From Verrucomicrobiota bacterium (GTDB lineage: Bacteria > Verrucomicrobiota > Verrucomicrobiia > Limisphaerales > UBA1096): a stretch of DNA of 43,747 nucleotides. Positions 8,556 through 17,161 of the stretch are shown here, piece by piece. The DNA lies in NCBI GenBank assembly GCA_030747605.1, contig JASLKL010000003.1, positions 1 through 43,747 on the forward strand, read 5' to 3'. A program made the translations under genes and the position numbers. The number at the start of each line of letters is the position of its first letter. The stretch's first letter is position 1. The notes below the pieces were generated by a model, which had not been told where the DNA came from, ran no database searches, and was given only the letters and a program-made list of their open reading frames with translations.

Positions 8556-8614
8556 TGAACGCTTCCTAAAAGCGCCAGTTCCAGCAACAAAAGTCGTAGT
8601 CTCACAAATAACAT
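8540..8614 (-). CDS. leuL: Leucine-rich leader peptide of leuA (24 aa)
   Basis: An ATG at 8614 opens a 24-codon frame ending in TAA at 8540. The peptide begins MLFVRLRLLLLELALLG and has nine leucines, seven of them within residues 8-16 apart from one Glu and one Ala. The codons used are mixed (TTA, CTA, CTT, TTG, CTG). Its stop is 21 bases before the terminator stem. A ribosome stalling in the leucine run would mask the upstream arm and allow the antiterminator to form, inducing leuA when charged tRNA-Leu is scarce. No Shine-Dalgarno is present and the ATG is 8 bases after the -10 box, so translation may start on a leaderless transcript. Calling the gene leuL follows the enterobacterial analogue and implies no common ancestry. 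Confidence 0.8.
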   Translation of the reverse strand: MLFVRLRLLLLELALLGSVQVAEV

Positions 8615-8622
8615 CTCGGCGG

Positions 8623-8651
8623 AAAATATCGACGAGCTACCGTCAAGTCAA
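8623..8651 (-). promoter_or_regulatory. leuA leader promoter
   Basis: TTGACT (8651-8646) and TATTTT (8628-8623) are spaced by exactly 17 bases and lie directly before the leader peptide ATG at 8614. The -35 matches five of six consensus bases, the -10 four of six. The expected transcription start falls at about 8616-8614, essentially at the leader peptide start codon. Confidence 0.6.
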
Positions 8652-8691
8652 TGGGTTTTTCTTCTTCCAGGAATAGTTCGACTAAATAAGC

Positions 8692-10227
8692 CTATTCGTT
8701 GTCATCTTCAATAGCTTCAGGATCACCAACAAGAATTACTGAGGCTGCCTCACTAGGCTTGGCTTCAAAAAGCACGCTCTCTGGACCCCAACCTGACCAA
8801 CCCTGAATACCTGGAGCATCCAAATCACTATCTATCACCGCAACACCCAAGCCAAATGATACATTTTCTTCAAGAGTCGATACTCCAACTGTTTCCGGCG
8901 CAAACCAAAACTCATAAACGGTCGTGCCAGTAGCAGGATTACCGTTGGCAGGGTCGATCGTTTTTCGGTTTCGGCGTATTACAACATCAAACTCAGCGTC
9001 ACCTTTGATTTGCTCCGCATATCCAATTGGCGGAACAAACCCTGGGGTTGAAAGCATTTTTTTATTATAGGCAAGATCGTTTACCAACTTCCAGTCTGGG
9101 TCTTTCAAGAACACGTCATAAGATAATGCAAAAACAAACTCTCCTAATACTTCATTGCGATCAGCATTAGTAAATAAAATCTTAACAGCGTCACCCTCAT
9201 CAGCAGATTTACCAAAATGGACATGTTGATCATCCTCAACCACCAAAGTAAGCTGTAGCCCTAAAACGTTCCATCCAATCCCTAACTTAATATTGTGATC
9301 CTTTTCTCCCTCCCATTTGCCTTCACCAAATTCGGCAAATTGAGAATATGTAGTCTCACCTGCGATGTAATTAGCCTCACCTCGCTGATCCTCGTCAACT
9401 ATTTCAAAACCAGGATTAGCGACCATTTCGCTTGCCAACCATTCACTAGGAATCCCATCAAGACTGCCATTAACCGGTTTAGCTTCATAATAATCATAAT
9501 GAAGATCAATTCGGTTTATATTTTTGGGTGGCGGCTGTACATAAGGCATCAACCGATAAAACCGTTGTCTGTACTTACTAGTGTTGGTTTCCTTAAAAAC
9601 TAATGTATCAGACGTGAAATCCAAAATCTTTCTCACGCGCCAGTCGATTAAGTTCTCCGAAGAAAGAATTTGAAACTGCCTAGGCTCGATCTTCATTTTC
9701 TTATTTAGAAAGCCATACCAGCCTGGGGCCAAAGCCGTAGCCTCCATTATAAAATGATTGTCCAAATCAAAACGAATGATGCCGTAATAGCTTTTCAGTA
9801 AATCAGCAACATTCGTATGTCCAAAAAATGCTACGCCATCCATGGCAGTCTCGCCTGCTTTGTCTTTTGCATTTATATCCGCGCCGTGAACCAGTAACAA
9901 TTTGACAATGTCAACAAACCCTCCTACGGCGGCATGGTGCAGTGCTGTAGCTTTGTCAAAATCACGATGCCGAACATTCGCCCCAGCATCAACAAGGAGT
10001 TGAGCAATCTCTAGGTTACCATACTCAGCAGCATAGTGCATGGCGGTTTTACCAGTCCAATCATCAATGGTTTCAACATCAGTCCCGGCTGCTATGTGGG
10101 CCTTAACGGTGTTAACATCATTACGCCAACTTGCCGCCGCCCATAGAGGTAGCTCTGGAGCAGCCTGAACAGAAGCTGCCCAAAAAATCAGGAGACTAAT
10201 TAAAATACGACTAAGATTCCCTAACAT
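8692..10227 (-). CDS. Secreted ankyrin-repeat protein with CBM9-like C-terminal domain
   Basis: 511 residues from the ATG at 10227. That start gives a clean signal peptide 'MLGNLSRILISLLIFWAASV' ending QAA; a TTG at 10323 would bury it behind 32 residues. Residues about 28-150 hold four ankyrin repeats ('GKTAMHYAAEYGNLEIAQLL', 'KATALHHAAVGGFVDIVKLL', 'AGETAMDGVAFFGHTNVADL'). A middle segment 'QILSSENLIDWRVRK' through 'QRFYRLMP' is a motif common in secreted verrucomicrobial proteins. The last ~230 residues ('GSLDGIPSEW', 'GLQLTLVVEDDQHVHFGKSA', 'GDAVKILF') resemble a family 9 carbohydrate-binding or DOMON-like beta-sandwich. Ankyrin repeats bind proteins, so this is probably an envelope binding protein. 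The partner is unknown, and the tail is very acidic. Confidence 0.75.
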   Translation of the reverse strand: MLGNLSRILISLLIFWAASVQAAPELPLWAAASWRNDVNTVKAHIAAGTDVETIDDWTGKTAMHYAAEYGNLEIAQLLVDAGANVRHRDFDKATALHHAAVGGFVDIVKLLLVHGADINAKDKAGETAMDGVAFFGHTNVADLLKSYYGIIRFDLDNHFIMEATALAPGWYGFLNKKMKIEPRQFQILSSENLIDWRVRKILDFTSDTLVFKETNTSKYRQRFYRLMPYVQPPPKNINRIDLHYDYYEAKPVNGSLDGIPSEWLASEMVANPGFEIVDEDQRGEANYIAGETTYSQFAEFGEGKWEGEKDHNIKLGIGWNVLGLQLTLVVEDDQHVHFGKSADEGDAVKILFTNADRNEVLGEFVFALSYDVFLKDPDWKLVNDLAYNKKMLSTPGFVPPIGYAEQIKGDAEFDVVIRRNRKTIDPANGNPATGTTVYEFWFAPETVGVSTLEENVSFGLGVAVIDSDLDAPGIQGWSGWGPESVLFEAKPSEAASVILVGDPEAIEDDNE

Positions 10228-10343
10228 TGACCGCGCACCATTTATACAGACTTTAACTACTCGACCAGCGAAATCGCCCAATTCGCAGGCCTTGCACCAG
10301 CTCCAAGCTTGGCTTACGTTCAATCAATTAGATTTTCAATCCC

Positions 10344-10901
10344 ATGAAAAACCCAATACTTTCGAGCATTTTCCTAGGCTTTATTCTTGGCAGTTTCTAT
10401 CCATCTGCATTTGGACAAACAGACAAAAGCATAAATTCCGACGGACTAAACTTAACACCAATACTCAAAAGGCTAGACCAAGTAGTAGAAAGATTAACAA
10501 ACGTTTCCGAGGATTTGGCTAAGTTTCAAAAAAGCAGCAAGAACAATGCTAAGGATCAATCAATTAAGTCGATCTTTAAGCAACTGGAAAAACTTAACGA
10601 GTCTACTAAGGGGCTATCGATTCAGATTTCTAATCAAACAAATTTAACTCGAGAACAGGCCGACGCCTCAACTACTACAACAGAACTTCTAAAGAAATTA
10701 GTGGCCCAACAAACAATCGCTATCGAAAAAAGCAATAAGCCAATAACTCTAATTAAATGGGAGTACAAATCGATTTTTGGCGATAGCCGTGTAGCACTCG
10801 AGGAGGAAATGAACACCTTTGGCAAGACGGGTTGGGAATTTTTCAACATTACTTCGTTCGGTCGTGGCAGCGCAGCCTTCGCCCGTCGCCCAATAAAATA
10901 A
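10344..10901 (+). CDS. Secreted coiled-coil protein with DUF4177-like C-terminus
   Basis: 185 residues. The N-terminus 'MKNPILSSIFLGFILGSFYP' through 'SAFGQ' is a signal peptide. Residues about 35-130 are rich in Lys, Glu, Gln, Leu and Asn with heptad spacing ('LDQVVERLTNVSEDLAKFQK', 'FKQLEKLNESTKGLSIQ'), suggesting a coiled coil. The end, 'IKWEYKSIF' and 'LEEEMNTFGKTGWEFFNITS', has the Trp-Glu-Tyr-Lys and Gly-Trp-Glu pattern of DUF4177-like domains, whose function is unknown. It is divergent from the ankyrin gene and separated by about 115 bases from its start. Confidence 0.65.
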   Translation: MKNPILSSIFLGFILGSFYPSAFGQTDKSINSDGLNLTPILKRLDQVVERLTNVSEDLAKFQKSSKNNAKDQSIKSIFKQLEKLNESTKGLSIQISNQTNLTREQADASTTTTELLKKLVAQQTIAIEKSNKPITLIKWEYKSIFGDSRVALEEEMNTFGKTGWEFFNITSFGRGSAAFARRPIK

Positions 10902-10980
10902 ATCAGTATCATACTCTAGCTTCACTAATCGGTGATTGACCCAAGCTGCCTAAGATCGTTCACTACCCCTCTTTTCTAAT

Positions 10981-12033
10981 ATGCCAGAACCTACTCCAAT
11001 ATTGGATAGCCAAAAAAACAAAAACACCTCAAGTAAACCGACCGATGATGACGTCGCGGTAATTGATGAATTGCGCTCTACCTACGAGAGCATGAAGGCT
11101 GAAATGGCCAAAGTTATCGTTGGCCAAGATGAAGTTGTTGAAAATCTTCTAATTACAATTCTTTCTCGAGGTCATGCCCTGCTCATGGGCGTGCCGGGCT
11201 TAGCCAAAACACTCATGGTTAACTCACTATCAAAAGTGATGTCACTTGACTTTAACCGGATCCAGTTTACTCCCGACCTTATGCCGTCTGATATCACTGG
11301 CACAGATATCCTGCAGGATACAGCTGAAGGCCGAAGAGAATTCGAATTCGTCAAAGGACCAATCTTCGCCAATATCATTTTGGCTGACGAAATAAACCGC
11401 ACGCCCCCCAAAACACAGTCGGCATTGCTTGAAGCTATGCAGGAACATCACGTAACCGTCTCAGGGCGTATTTTATCACTTCCAGAACCGTTCTTCGTGC
11501 TTGCTACTCAGAATCCAATCGAACAAGAAGGCACCTACTCACTTCCAGAAGCTCAACTCGACAGGTTTATGTTTTTTGTTGAAGTGAAATACCCCAACCG
11601 CAATGAGGAATTGCGAATAGCTCGCGAGACCACTGGAGTCGCCTCTCAAACTATTGAGCCCAAAGTAACCGGCGAACAAATTCTTAAATATCAAAAACTA
11701 GTCGAACGAGTACCTGTTCCCGACCATATATATGATATGGCAGTTGACATAGTTCGAGCCACACGGCCTGCATCTAGTGATGCACCTGATTTTTGTAAAA
11801 AACTTGTATCTTGGGGAGCCGGCCCGCGCGCAGTACAATACCTAATACGCGGTTCCAAAGCTCGTGCCGTCTTACATGGCAGCTACCTTGTAAGGCAGGA
11901 AGATCTAGAGGCTGTCGCTCACCCTGTTTTGAGACATCGTATTATAACAAATTTCCAAGCACAGGCCGAGGGCACCGACAGTACCGTCATTGTCGAAAAG
12001 TTGCTCGATCAATTTCGCAACGCCAGTGCCTGA
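10981..12033 (+). CDS. MoxR family AAA+ ATPase
   Basis: 350 residues, usual length. MoxR proteins are hexameric AAA+ chaperone-like ATPases that work with vWA-domain partners in maturation of protein complexes. Walker A 'GVPGLAKT' (70-77), Walker B 'IILADEINR' (132-140), sensor 1 'FFVLATQNPIEQEGTYSLPE' and the arginine-finger segment 'AQLDRFMF' are intact. A charged ~25-residue N-terminal extension precedes the AAA core. It is the first gene of a tight operon with a DUF58 protein and two vWA membrane proteins. There is no Shine-Dalgarno before the ATG, and the upstream 79 bases show no convincing promoter. Confidence 0.95.
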   Translation: MPEPTPILDSQKNKNTSSKPTDDDVAVIDELRSTYESMKAEMAKVIVGQDEVVENLLITILSRGHALLMGVPGLAKTLMVNSLSKVMSLDFNRIQFTPDLMPSDITGTDILQDTAEGRREFEFVKGPIFANIILADEINRTPPKTQSALLEAMQEHHVTVSGRILSLPEPFFVLATQNPIEQEGTYSLPEAQLDRFMFFVEVKYPNRNEELRIARETTGVASQTIEPKVTGEQILKYQKLVERVPVPDHIYDMAVDIVRATRPASSDAPDFCKKLVSWGAGPRAVQYLIRGSKARAVLHGSYLVRQEDLEAVAHPVLRHRIITNFQAQAEGTDSTVIVEKLLDQFRNASA

Positions 12034-12931
12034 GGAGAAAGAGCAACCACTGATTGAAGCCGACGTTGTCGGTAGACTTATAGGGCAACCACTACTTGCA
12101 CGATTCCCTATGGAAGGAACGGTATCTGGGCATCATCGAAGCCCACACCGTGGATCGAGTGTTGAATTTGCTGAATACCGTAACTACGTACCTGGGGATG
12201 ATATCCGAAGACTTGACTGGCGCGTATTTGCTCGAACAGACCGCTACTATCTGAAAGAGTTCGAAGCTGAAACAAACCTTCGATGTTACATTGTGCTAGA
12301 TTGTAGTGGGTCAATGGGATTTAAAGGCGGTCATGGCATGCGCTTCGATTATGCTAAAAGACTTGCCGCAACACTAAGCTATCTTGTTATAAATCAAGGT
12401 GATGCTGCAGGGTTAGTGCACGTTAATGCAAAAGACAACAACGAAATCCCACCTCGTAGAAATGCATCCCATTTACAGCTAATACTTGACTCACTTAATC
12501 AGGCTCGCCCCAAAGGAGAAACCAAACTCATCCCGTTGCTTCATGAACTAGCAGAGAAAGCTCGTCGACGTGCACTAGTAATCATTCTGTCCGATTGCTT
12601 TTGCGACGGAACTGAACTGCGCGATGCACTCCAGCATCTTCGATTCCAAAAACACGACCTAGCTTTGTTCCATTTACTAGACCCATTGGAATTAGATTTC
12701 ACTTTCGACCGACCAGTGCGTTTTGTGGACATGGAAGGTTCACAATCCATAGTTACTGAACCGGCTACTATTCGTGCAGAATACCAGTTACAGCTCACCC
12801 AGTTTCTCAAAAAACTGCAGGCTGACTGTCATGAGTTCAACGCAGACTACCGTCGAATCACCACTGATCAACCTTACGACAAGGTGCTCGCAGATTTCTT
12901 GAATGAACGTGCTAAACGCAGCAAAAGTTAA
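12026..12931 (+). CDS. DUF58 domain protein (vWA-like)
   Basis: About 301 residues. The DUF58 signature 'FAEYRNYVPGDDIRRLDWRV' and 'LKEFEAETN' is followed by a vWA-like core with a MIDAS motif 'LDCSGSM', then 'ALVIILSDCF'. These proteins are the standard partners of MoxR ATPases. The GTG at 12026 overlaps the MoxR stop by eight bases and is chosen as the most parsimonious start; a TTG at 11990 in the same frame is possible. A strong Shine-Dalgarno-like GAGGAGAAAG lies just downstream of this GTG (12032-12041) with only a CTG or ATT codon after it, so the true start is not certain. Confidence 0.92.
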   Translation: MPEEKEQPLIEADVVGRLIGQPLLARFPMEGTVSGHHRSPHRGSSVEFAEYRNYVPGDDIRRLDWRVFARTDRYYLKEFEAETNLRCYIVLDCSGSMGFKGGHGMRFDYAKRLAATLSYLVINQGDAAGLVHVNAKDNNEIPPRRNASHLQLILDSLNQARPKGETKLIPLLHELAEKARRRALVIILSDCFCDGTELRDALQHLRFQKHDLALFHLLDPLELDFTFDRPVRFVDMEGSQSIVTEPATIRAEYQLQLTQFLKKLQADCHEFNADYRRITTDQPYDKVLADFLNERAKRSKS

Positions 12932-12934
12932 ACC

Positions 12935-14920
12935 ATGAGTTTCATTCAAGAGAACATACTTTTGGGGCTGCCACTCATCCTGCTTCCGGTAATTATTCAC
13001 CTGATAAACCGCATGCGGCACAAACCCAGAAAGTGGGCTGCAATGCAGTTCCTTTTTGCAGCAACTCGCAGCTCTACAAGCCATTCTAAAATCAAAAACT
13101 GGCTAATTCTTGCGATGCGTATACTTGCAGTACTAATGCTATTGCTATTCCTCTCTCGCCCACTAGTGGGCGGATGGATGGGGTGGGCATTTGGAGGCGC
13201 TCCTGATGTTATCATGCTGTTGGTTGACCGATCCGCTAGTATGGAATCGCGCATCTCTGGCACCAATAAATCACGACGCGAATACGCAATCGAAATGATT
13301 GTAGATGCCGCCGAAAAATTTGAAAATAAAAGTCACATAGTCCTAATTGACAGCGCGACTCGGAAACCTCAGGACATTGCCAACGCTTCTTCGATACTCG
13401 AACTGCCTGACACACAGCCCTCCGACACCGCAGCAGATATACCTGCTATGCTCCAGAGTGCACTTGCCTGGCTTATCGACAATCAAGCTGGAATAGCAGA
13501 AATCTGGATAGCCTCCGACCTACAAGATACCAACTGGATGCCTGACGACTCACGCTGGGAAACCCTTATAGAATCTCTTAATTCGCTTAAACAAGAAGTT
13601 AGAATTCGCCTACTAGCCACTACACAGGACTCACCAGTGAATGCCTCTATTTCGGTCACTGAACTTGCCCGCATGCAATCCAGTGAAATTGGAGAAGTCC
13701 GTCTTGCAGTCGACATCAAACGCACAAAGATCAACAATGGCATTGAACCTATTAAACAAACAATCAACGGTGTAACCACCGAAATAGAAGCTAAAGTCAA
13801 CGGACAAGCCACACGCTGGCGTCATCGCATTGAAGTAGGCAACCAATCAGGCGGATGGGGAAAACTCGAACTATCTGCTGACGGCAATCCCCAAGACAAT
13901 ATAACCTATTACCGATACAGTGATGATCATCCAATGGAAGGGCTAGTCATAACTGAAAGTCAGCTGAGCCCTCTATGGCAAGCTGCCGCTTCGGCCGTCA
14001 ACAACTCTGGCAGAAATCCTGCCAAGATTTTGTCTCCAATCGAATTCTCCAAGTCGGATCTACGTAATTCCACACTCGTCATCTGGCATGCTCCACTTCC
14101 TGAAGGCGATGCCTCAAGTGCACTTCGTGAGTTTATTAACGAAGGCGGACGACTGGTTTTCTTTCCAACGGGAGAGGCGACTACAGTACGATTTGTTGGG
14201 CTGGGCTGGGGAGAAAAGGAAACTGCTGAAAAAGATCCATTCAAGATCGGACGCTGGGACGAGGATCAAGGCCCTCTTGCTAATACGGATGAAGGTTTGT
14301 TGCTCCCTCTAAACCAACTAACTGTAAAGCAACGACAACAGGTTATTGGCCAAGCAGCAGTGCTCGCAGCTTTTAACGACGGCCAAGCATTTCTGGTACG
14401 CCAAACTATTGGCCAAGGAGAAGTTTATTTTTGCTCTACTCTCCCCCTACTCACTTGGTCAGATCTCGGGGATGGCATGGTGGTAGTACCCATGCTTCAG
14501 CGACTATTAGCCGCTGGTAGTAGCCGATTCCAACGAAACTTCATTAGTGAAACAGGCAGAGTCAGCGCTGGAGATCTGCAACTTGAGTGGACTTCAGTTG
14601 AAACTGGCCAGCGTGGCAATTTGCAGACTGAAGCAGGCGTATATCGATCCGCTGATCGTTGGTTAGTTGTCAATCGACCTGCAAATGAAAATGAGTTTGA
14701 ACGAGTAGAGGACGAGGCAGTCGCTGCGCTATTCAGCGGCCTAACATTTCGACTCTTTCAAGCTCAACGTGACAACACTTCTTTACAAAGTGAAATATGG
14801 GATAAATTCCTTATATTAATGCTAATAGCATTGCTCGTCGAAGCTTGGTTAATATGCCCCAAGGTCAGCCTCGAATCGGATGAAACAACGCCAGAACCCT
14901 TACCGAACACCGCATCATGA
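12935..14920 (+). CDS. BatA-domain, vWA membrane protein of the MoxR operon
   Basis: 661 residues. The first 80 residues are the TIGR02226/BatA N-terminal double-transmembrane region: a helix at about 7-24, the loop 'NRMRHKPRKWAAMQFLFAAT', and a helix at about 57-75 ending 'LFLSRPLVGG'. A vWA domain follows with the MIDAS sequence 'DRSASM' (98-103). The middle holds beta-rich segments and a region around 'STLVIWHAPLPEG' resembling the flavodoxin/GATase-like fold seen in these proteins. A last membrane helix lies near residues 625-645 ('FLILMLIALLVEAWLI'). It starts 3 bases after the DUF58 stop and overlaps the next gene by 4 bases, so it is translated as part of the operon. It probably forms an envelope complex acted on by the MoxR ATPase; the exact role is unknown. 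Confidence 0.88.
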   Translation: MSFIQENILLGLPLILLPVIIHLINRMRHKPRKWAAMQFLFAATRSSTSHSKIKNWLILAMRILAVLMLLLFLSRPLVGGWMGWAFGGAPDVIMLLVDRSASMESRISGTNKSRREYAIEMIVDAAEKFENKSHIVLIDSATRKPQDIANASSILELPDTQPSDTAADIPAMLQSALAWLIDNQAGIAEIWIASDLQDTNWMPDDSRWETLIESLNSLKQEVRIRLLATTQDSPVNASISVTELARMQSSEIGEVRLAVDIKRTKINNGIEPIKQTINGVTTEIEAKVNGQATRWRHRIEVGNQSGGWGKLELSADGNPQDNITYYRYSDDHPMEGLVITESQLSPLWQAAASAVNNSGRNPAKILSPIEFSKSDLRNSTLVIWHAPLPEGDASSALREFINEGGRLVFFPTGEATTVRFVGLGWGEKETAEKDPFKIGRWDEDQGPLANTDEGLLLPLNQLTVKQRQQVIGQAAVLAAFNDGQAFLVRQTIGQGEVYFCSTLPLLTWSDLGDGMVVVPMLQRLLAAGSSRFQRNFISETGRVSAGDLQLEWTSVETGQRGNLQTEAGVYRSADRWLVVNRPANENEFERVEDEAVAALFSGLTFRLFQAQRDNTSLQSEIWDKFLILMLIALLVEAWLICPKVSLESDETTPEPLPNTAS

Positions 14921-17127
14921 GTCACTGGTCTTTAACCACCTCAACTTTTGGCATCCTTACATGTATAGGTGTAGTTGTATTGTCGGGTTGGCTTGGCTGG
15001 AGTATATGGAACCGAAACGGCCGCCGTCGCAAAGTAGCAATACTGGAATTACTACGCACCATCGCAGTTATACTGCTAGCGTTCACACTTTTGGAACCAG
15101 AGTTTATCCGCCGTATCATACGAACTGAACAACCACAGATTTCAATCCTAAATGATTATTCTGGGAGTATGTTCACTCGCGATATCGTAAGCACTAATGA
15201 GATTATCAGTCGAAAGAAATGGCTGGATTATCAAAATAAAAGTGAGTATTGGAAACAACTCGAAGACAGTAGTGATGTAAAAGTGGATATTAATTCGTTT
15301 GCATCGCAGACGAACCCTTCCCCTACAAATACATTGGCCAAATCGGAGGAAATCGGCACCGATCTTAACGCCATCCTAAGTTCTGAACTTGATCAGAAAA
15401 AAAACCTGAAGGCTGTGTTGTTACTTTCAGACGGCGACTGGAATCTCGGCCCATCACCAATCAGTGTAGCCACGAGATATCGCGACAGAGAAATTCCTAT
15501 TTATAGCATAGTCACCGGCCAGGACCAACCAATTGCCGATCTCTCTATGGAAGAAGTCACGGCACCTGCTTATGGCTTATTTGGAGAACAGATTTCAATC
15601 CCATATACAATACAAAGTCATCTAGCACGCGATGTTTCAACCGAAGTCCGGCTTATGAACGGGAAAGAAATACTAACCTCAAAAAAAATCACTCTGCCTG
15701 CAAAAAACAGTTTTCGAGATTCGATTATGTGGTACCCCAATGAAGTTGGAGAATTCGATTTAAAACTGGAATTTCCAGTTGAAAAAGATGAGGCATTAAA
15801 AGACAATAATTCAGCAAAATTTAATATCGGTGTACGTGTTGTAAAACTTAACATTTTAGTTGTAGATTCCCAGCCTCGTTGGGAATATCGATTTCTTCGA
15901 AATGCCTTGGCCCGTGATCCTGGAGTAGATCTACACTGCGTTCTGCTTCATCCTAAAATCCCACCTGGAGGTGGGCGAGATTACCTATCTTCCTTTCCCG
16001 GCTCACGAGAAATGCTATCTCGCTACGATGTGATTTTCATGGGCGACGTAGGCGTTGGAGAAAATCAGTTAAGCAAGAAAGACACTGAACTAATAAAAGG
16101 GCTTGTTGAACAACAAGGAAGCGGCCTCATTTTCATGCCAGGCAGACGCGGTAATCATCTCTCGCTCATGAATAGCGAACTTAAGGATCTTATGCCGGTG
16201 GTGCTTAACGAAGACAAACCAAAAGGTATAGGTATGAATAACGAATCAGTGTTGACGCTATCAACCCTTGGCCGCAGGCACCTACTTACTCGATTTGATG
16301 CTGATGAAATAACGAATGACCAAATATGGAAAATGCTCCCAGGTTTTTACTGGTCCGCTGCTGTCACTAAAAGCCGCCCTGGGACTGAAGTACTTGCTGT
16401 TCACTCCGAATTACGCAACCAGTTCGGCCGCATACCACTTCTAGCCATCCGAAATGCTGGCCTAGGCAAAGTTTTGTTCATGGGAACCGACAGCGCATGG
16501 CGTTGGCGTCGAGGCGTAGAGGATAAATTTCACTATCGTTTTTGGAGTCAGGTCGCTCGATGGATGGCACACAAACGGCATCTAGCTGAAAAGGAAGGAA
16601 TTCGACTGAGTTTCTCCCCGGAAACCCCCAAAGTTGGTGATCGTATTTTCCTGCAAGCGACCATTTTAGACGCAGCAGGCTTTCCCCTAGAAGGCGGAGA
16701 TGTTCAAGGGGAGTTCCTCTATCCTCAAGGAGTCGACGAATCGCTAAAGCTAAACGAGATCGACGGGGGCTGGGGTGTTTACATTACTGAATTTTCTGCA
16801 AAAGAAGGCGGTGTTTACGAAATCAAAATTGAAGCTCCTGATCAAGATCGCAAATTAGAAACTAAGATTACAGTCTCCATGCCTAAACGCGAAAAACTTG
16901 GTCGCCCTGTTAACCGCTCCATACTCACTGAAATTGCATCAATCACTGGCGGAGAAAGCGCTAATATAAACGATCTAGAAGAGATAATAGAAAAAATATC
17001 AGTGCTCCCAGAACCCAACCCAGTAGAACTTCGCACACTCCTATGGAGCAACCCATGGTGGGGTGGATTTATCCTCCTCCTTCTCGTCACCTACTGGACA
17101 GGCCGCAAACTTGTTGGTTTGGTATAA
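14917..17127 (+). CDS. Large membrane protein with vWA and GATase-like domains
   Basis: 736 residues, starting in an ATGA overlap with the previous gene. Two membrane helices at about 10-30 and 42-60 precede a vWA-like domain with 'LNDYSGSM' (Asp-x-Ser-x-Ser MIDAS). A central domain, 'LNILVVDSQPRWEYRFLRNA' to 'QQGSGLIFMPGRRGNH', has the fold pattern of class I glutamine amidotransferase-like domains but lacks an obvious catalytic Cys, so it is probably structural. A C-terminal Ig-like segment and a last helix ('WWGGFILLLLVTYWTGRKL') follow. This MoxR/DUF58/BatA-like/GATase-like order is common in Planctomycetota and Verrucomicrobiota, where its substrate complex is not known. Confidence 0.85.
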   Translation: MSHWSLTTSTFGILTCIGVVVLSGWLGWSIWNRNGRRRKVAILELLRTIAVILLAFTLLEPEFIRRIIRTEQPQISILNDYSGSMFTRDIVSTNEIISRKKWLDYQNKSEYWKQLEDSSDVKVDINSFASQTNPSPTNTLAKSEEIGTDLNAILSSELDQKKNLKAVLLLSDGDWNLGPSPISVATRYRDREIPIYSIVTGQDQPIADLSMEEVTAPAYGLFGEQISIPYTIQSHLARDVSTEVRLMNGKEILTSKKITLPAKNSFRDSIMWYPNEVGEFDLKLEFPVEKDEALKDNNSAKFNIGVRVVKLNILVVDSQPRWEYRFLRNALARDPGVDLHCVLLHPKIPPGGGRDYLSSFPGSREMLSRYDVIFMGDVGVGENQLSKKDTELIKGLVEQQGSGLIFMPGRRGNHLSLMNSELKDLMPVVLNEDKPKGIGMNNESVLTLSTLGRRHLLTRFDADEITNDQIWKMLPGFYWSAAVTKSRPGTEVLAVHSELRNQFGRIPLLAIRNAGLGKVLFMGTDSAWRWRRGVEDKFHYRFWSQVARWMAHKRHLAEKEGIRLSFSPETPKVGDRIFLQATILDAAGFPLEGGDVQGEFLYPQGVDESLKLNEIDGGWGVYITEFSAKEGGVYEIKIEAPDQDRKLETKITVSMPKREKLGRPVNRSILTEIASITGGESANINDLEEIIEKISVLPEPNPVELRTLLWSNPWWGGFILLLLVTYWTGRKLVGLV

Positions 17128-17161
17128 TTAGATATCACTCGCGCCATCACTAACTTAGTTG

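Noticed and set aside
10228-10323. TTG start of the ankyrin protein at 10323
   Set aside because: It would put 32 residues before a clear signal peptide that begins at the ATG at 10227.
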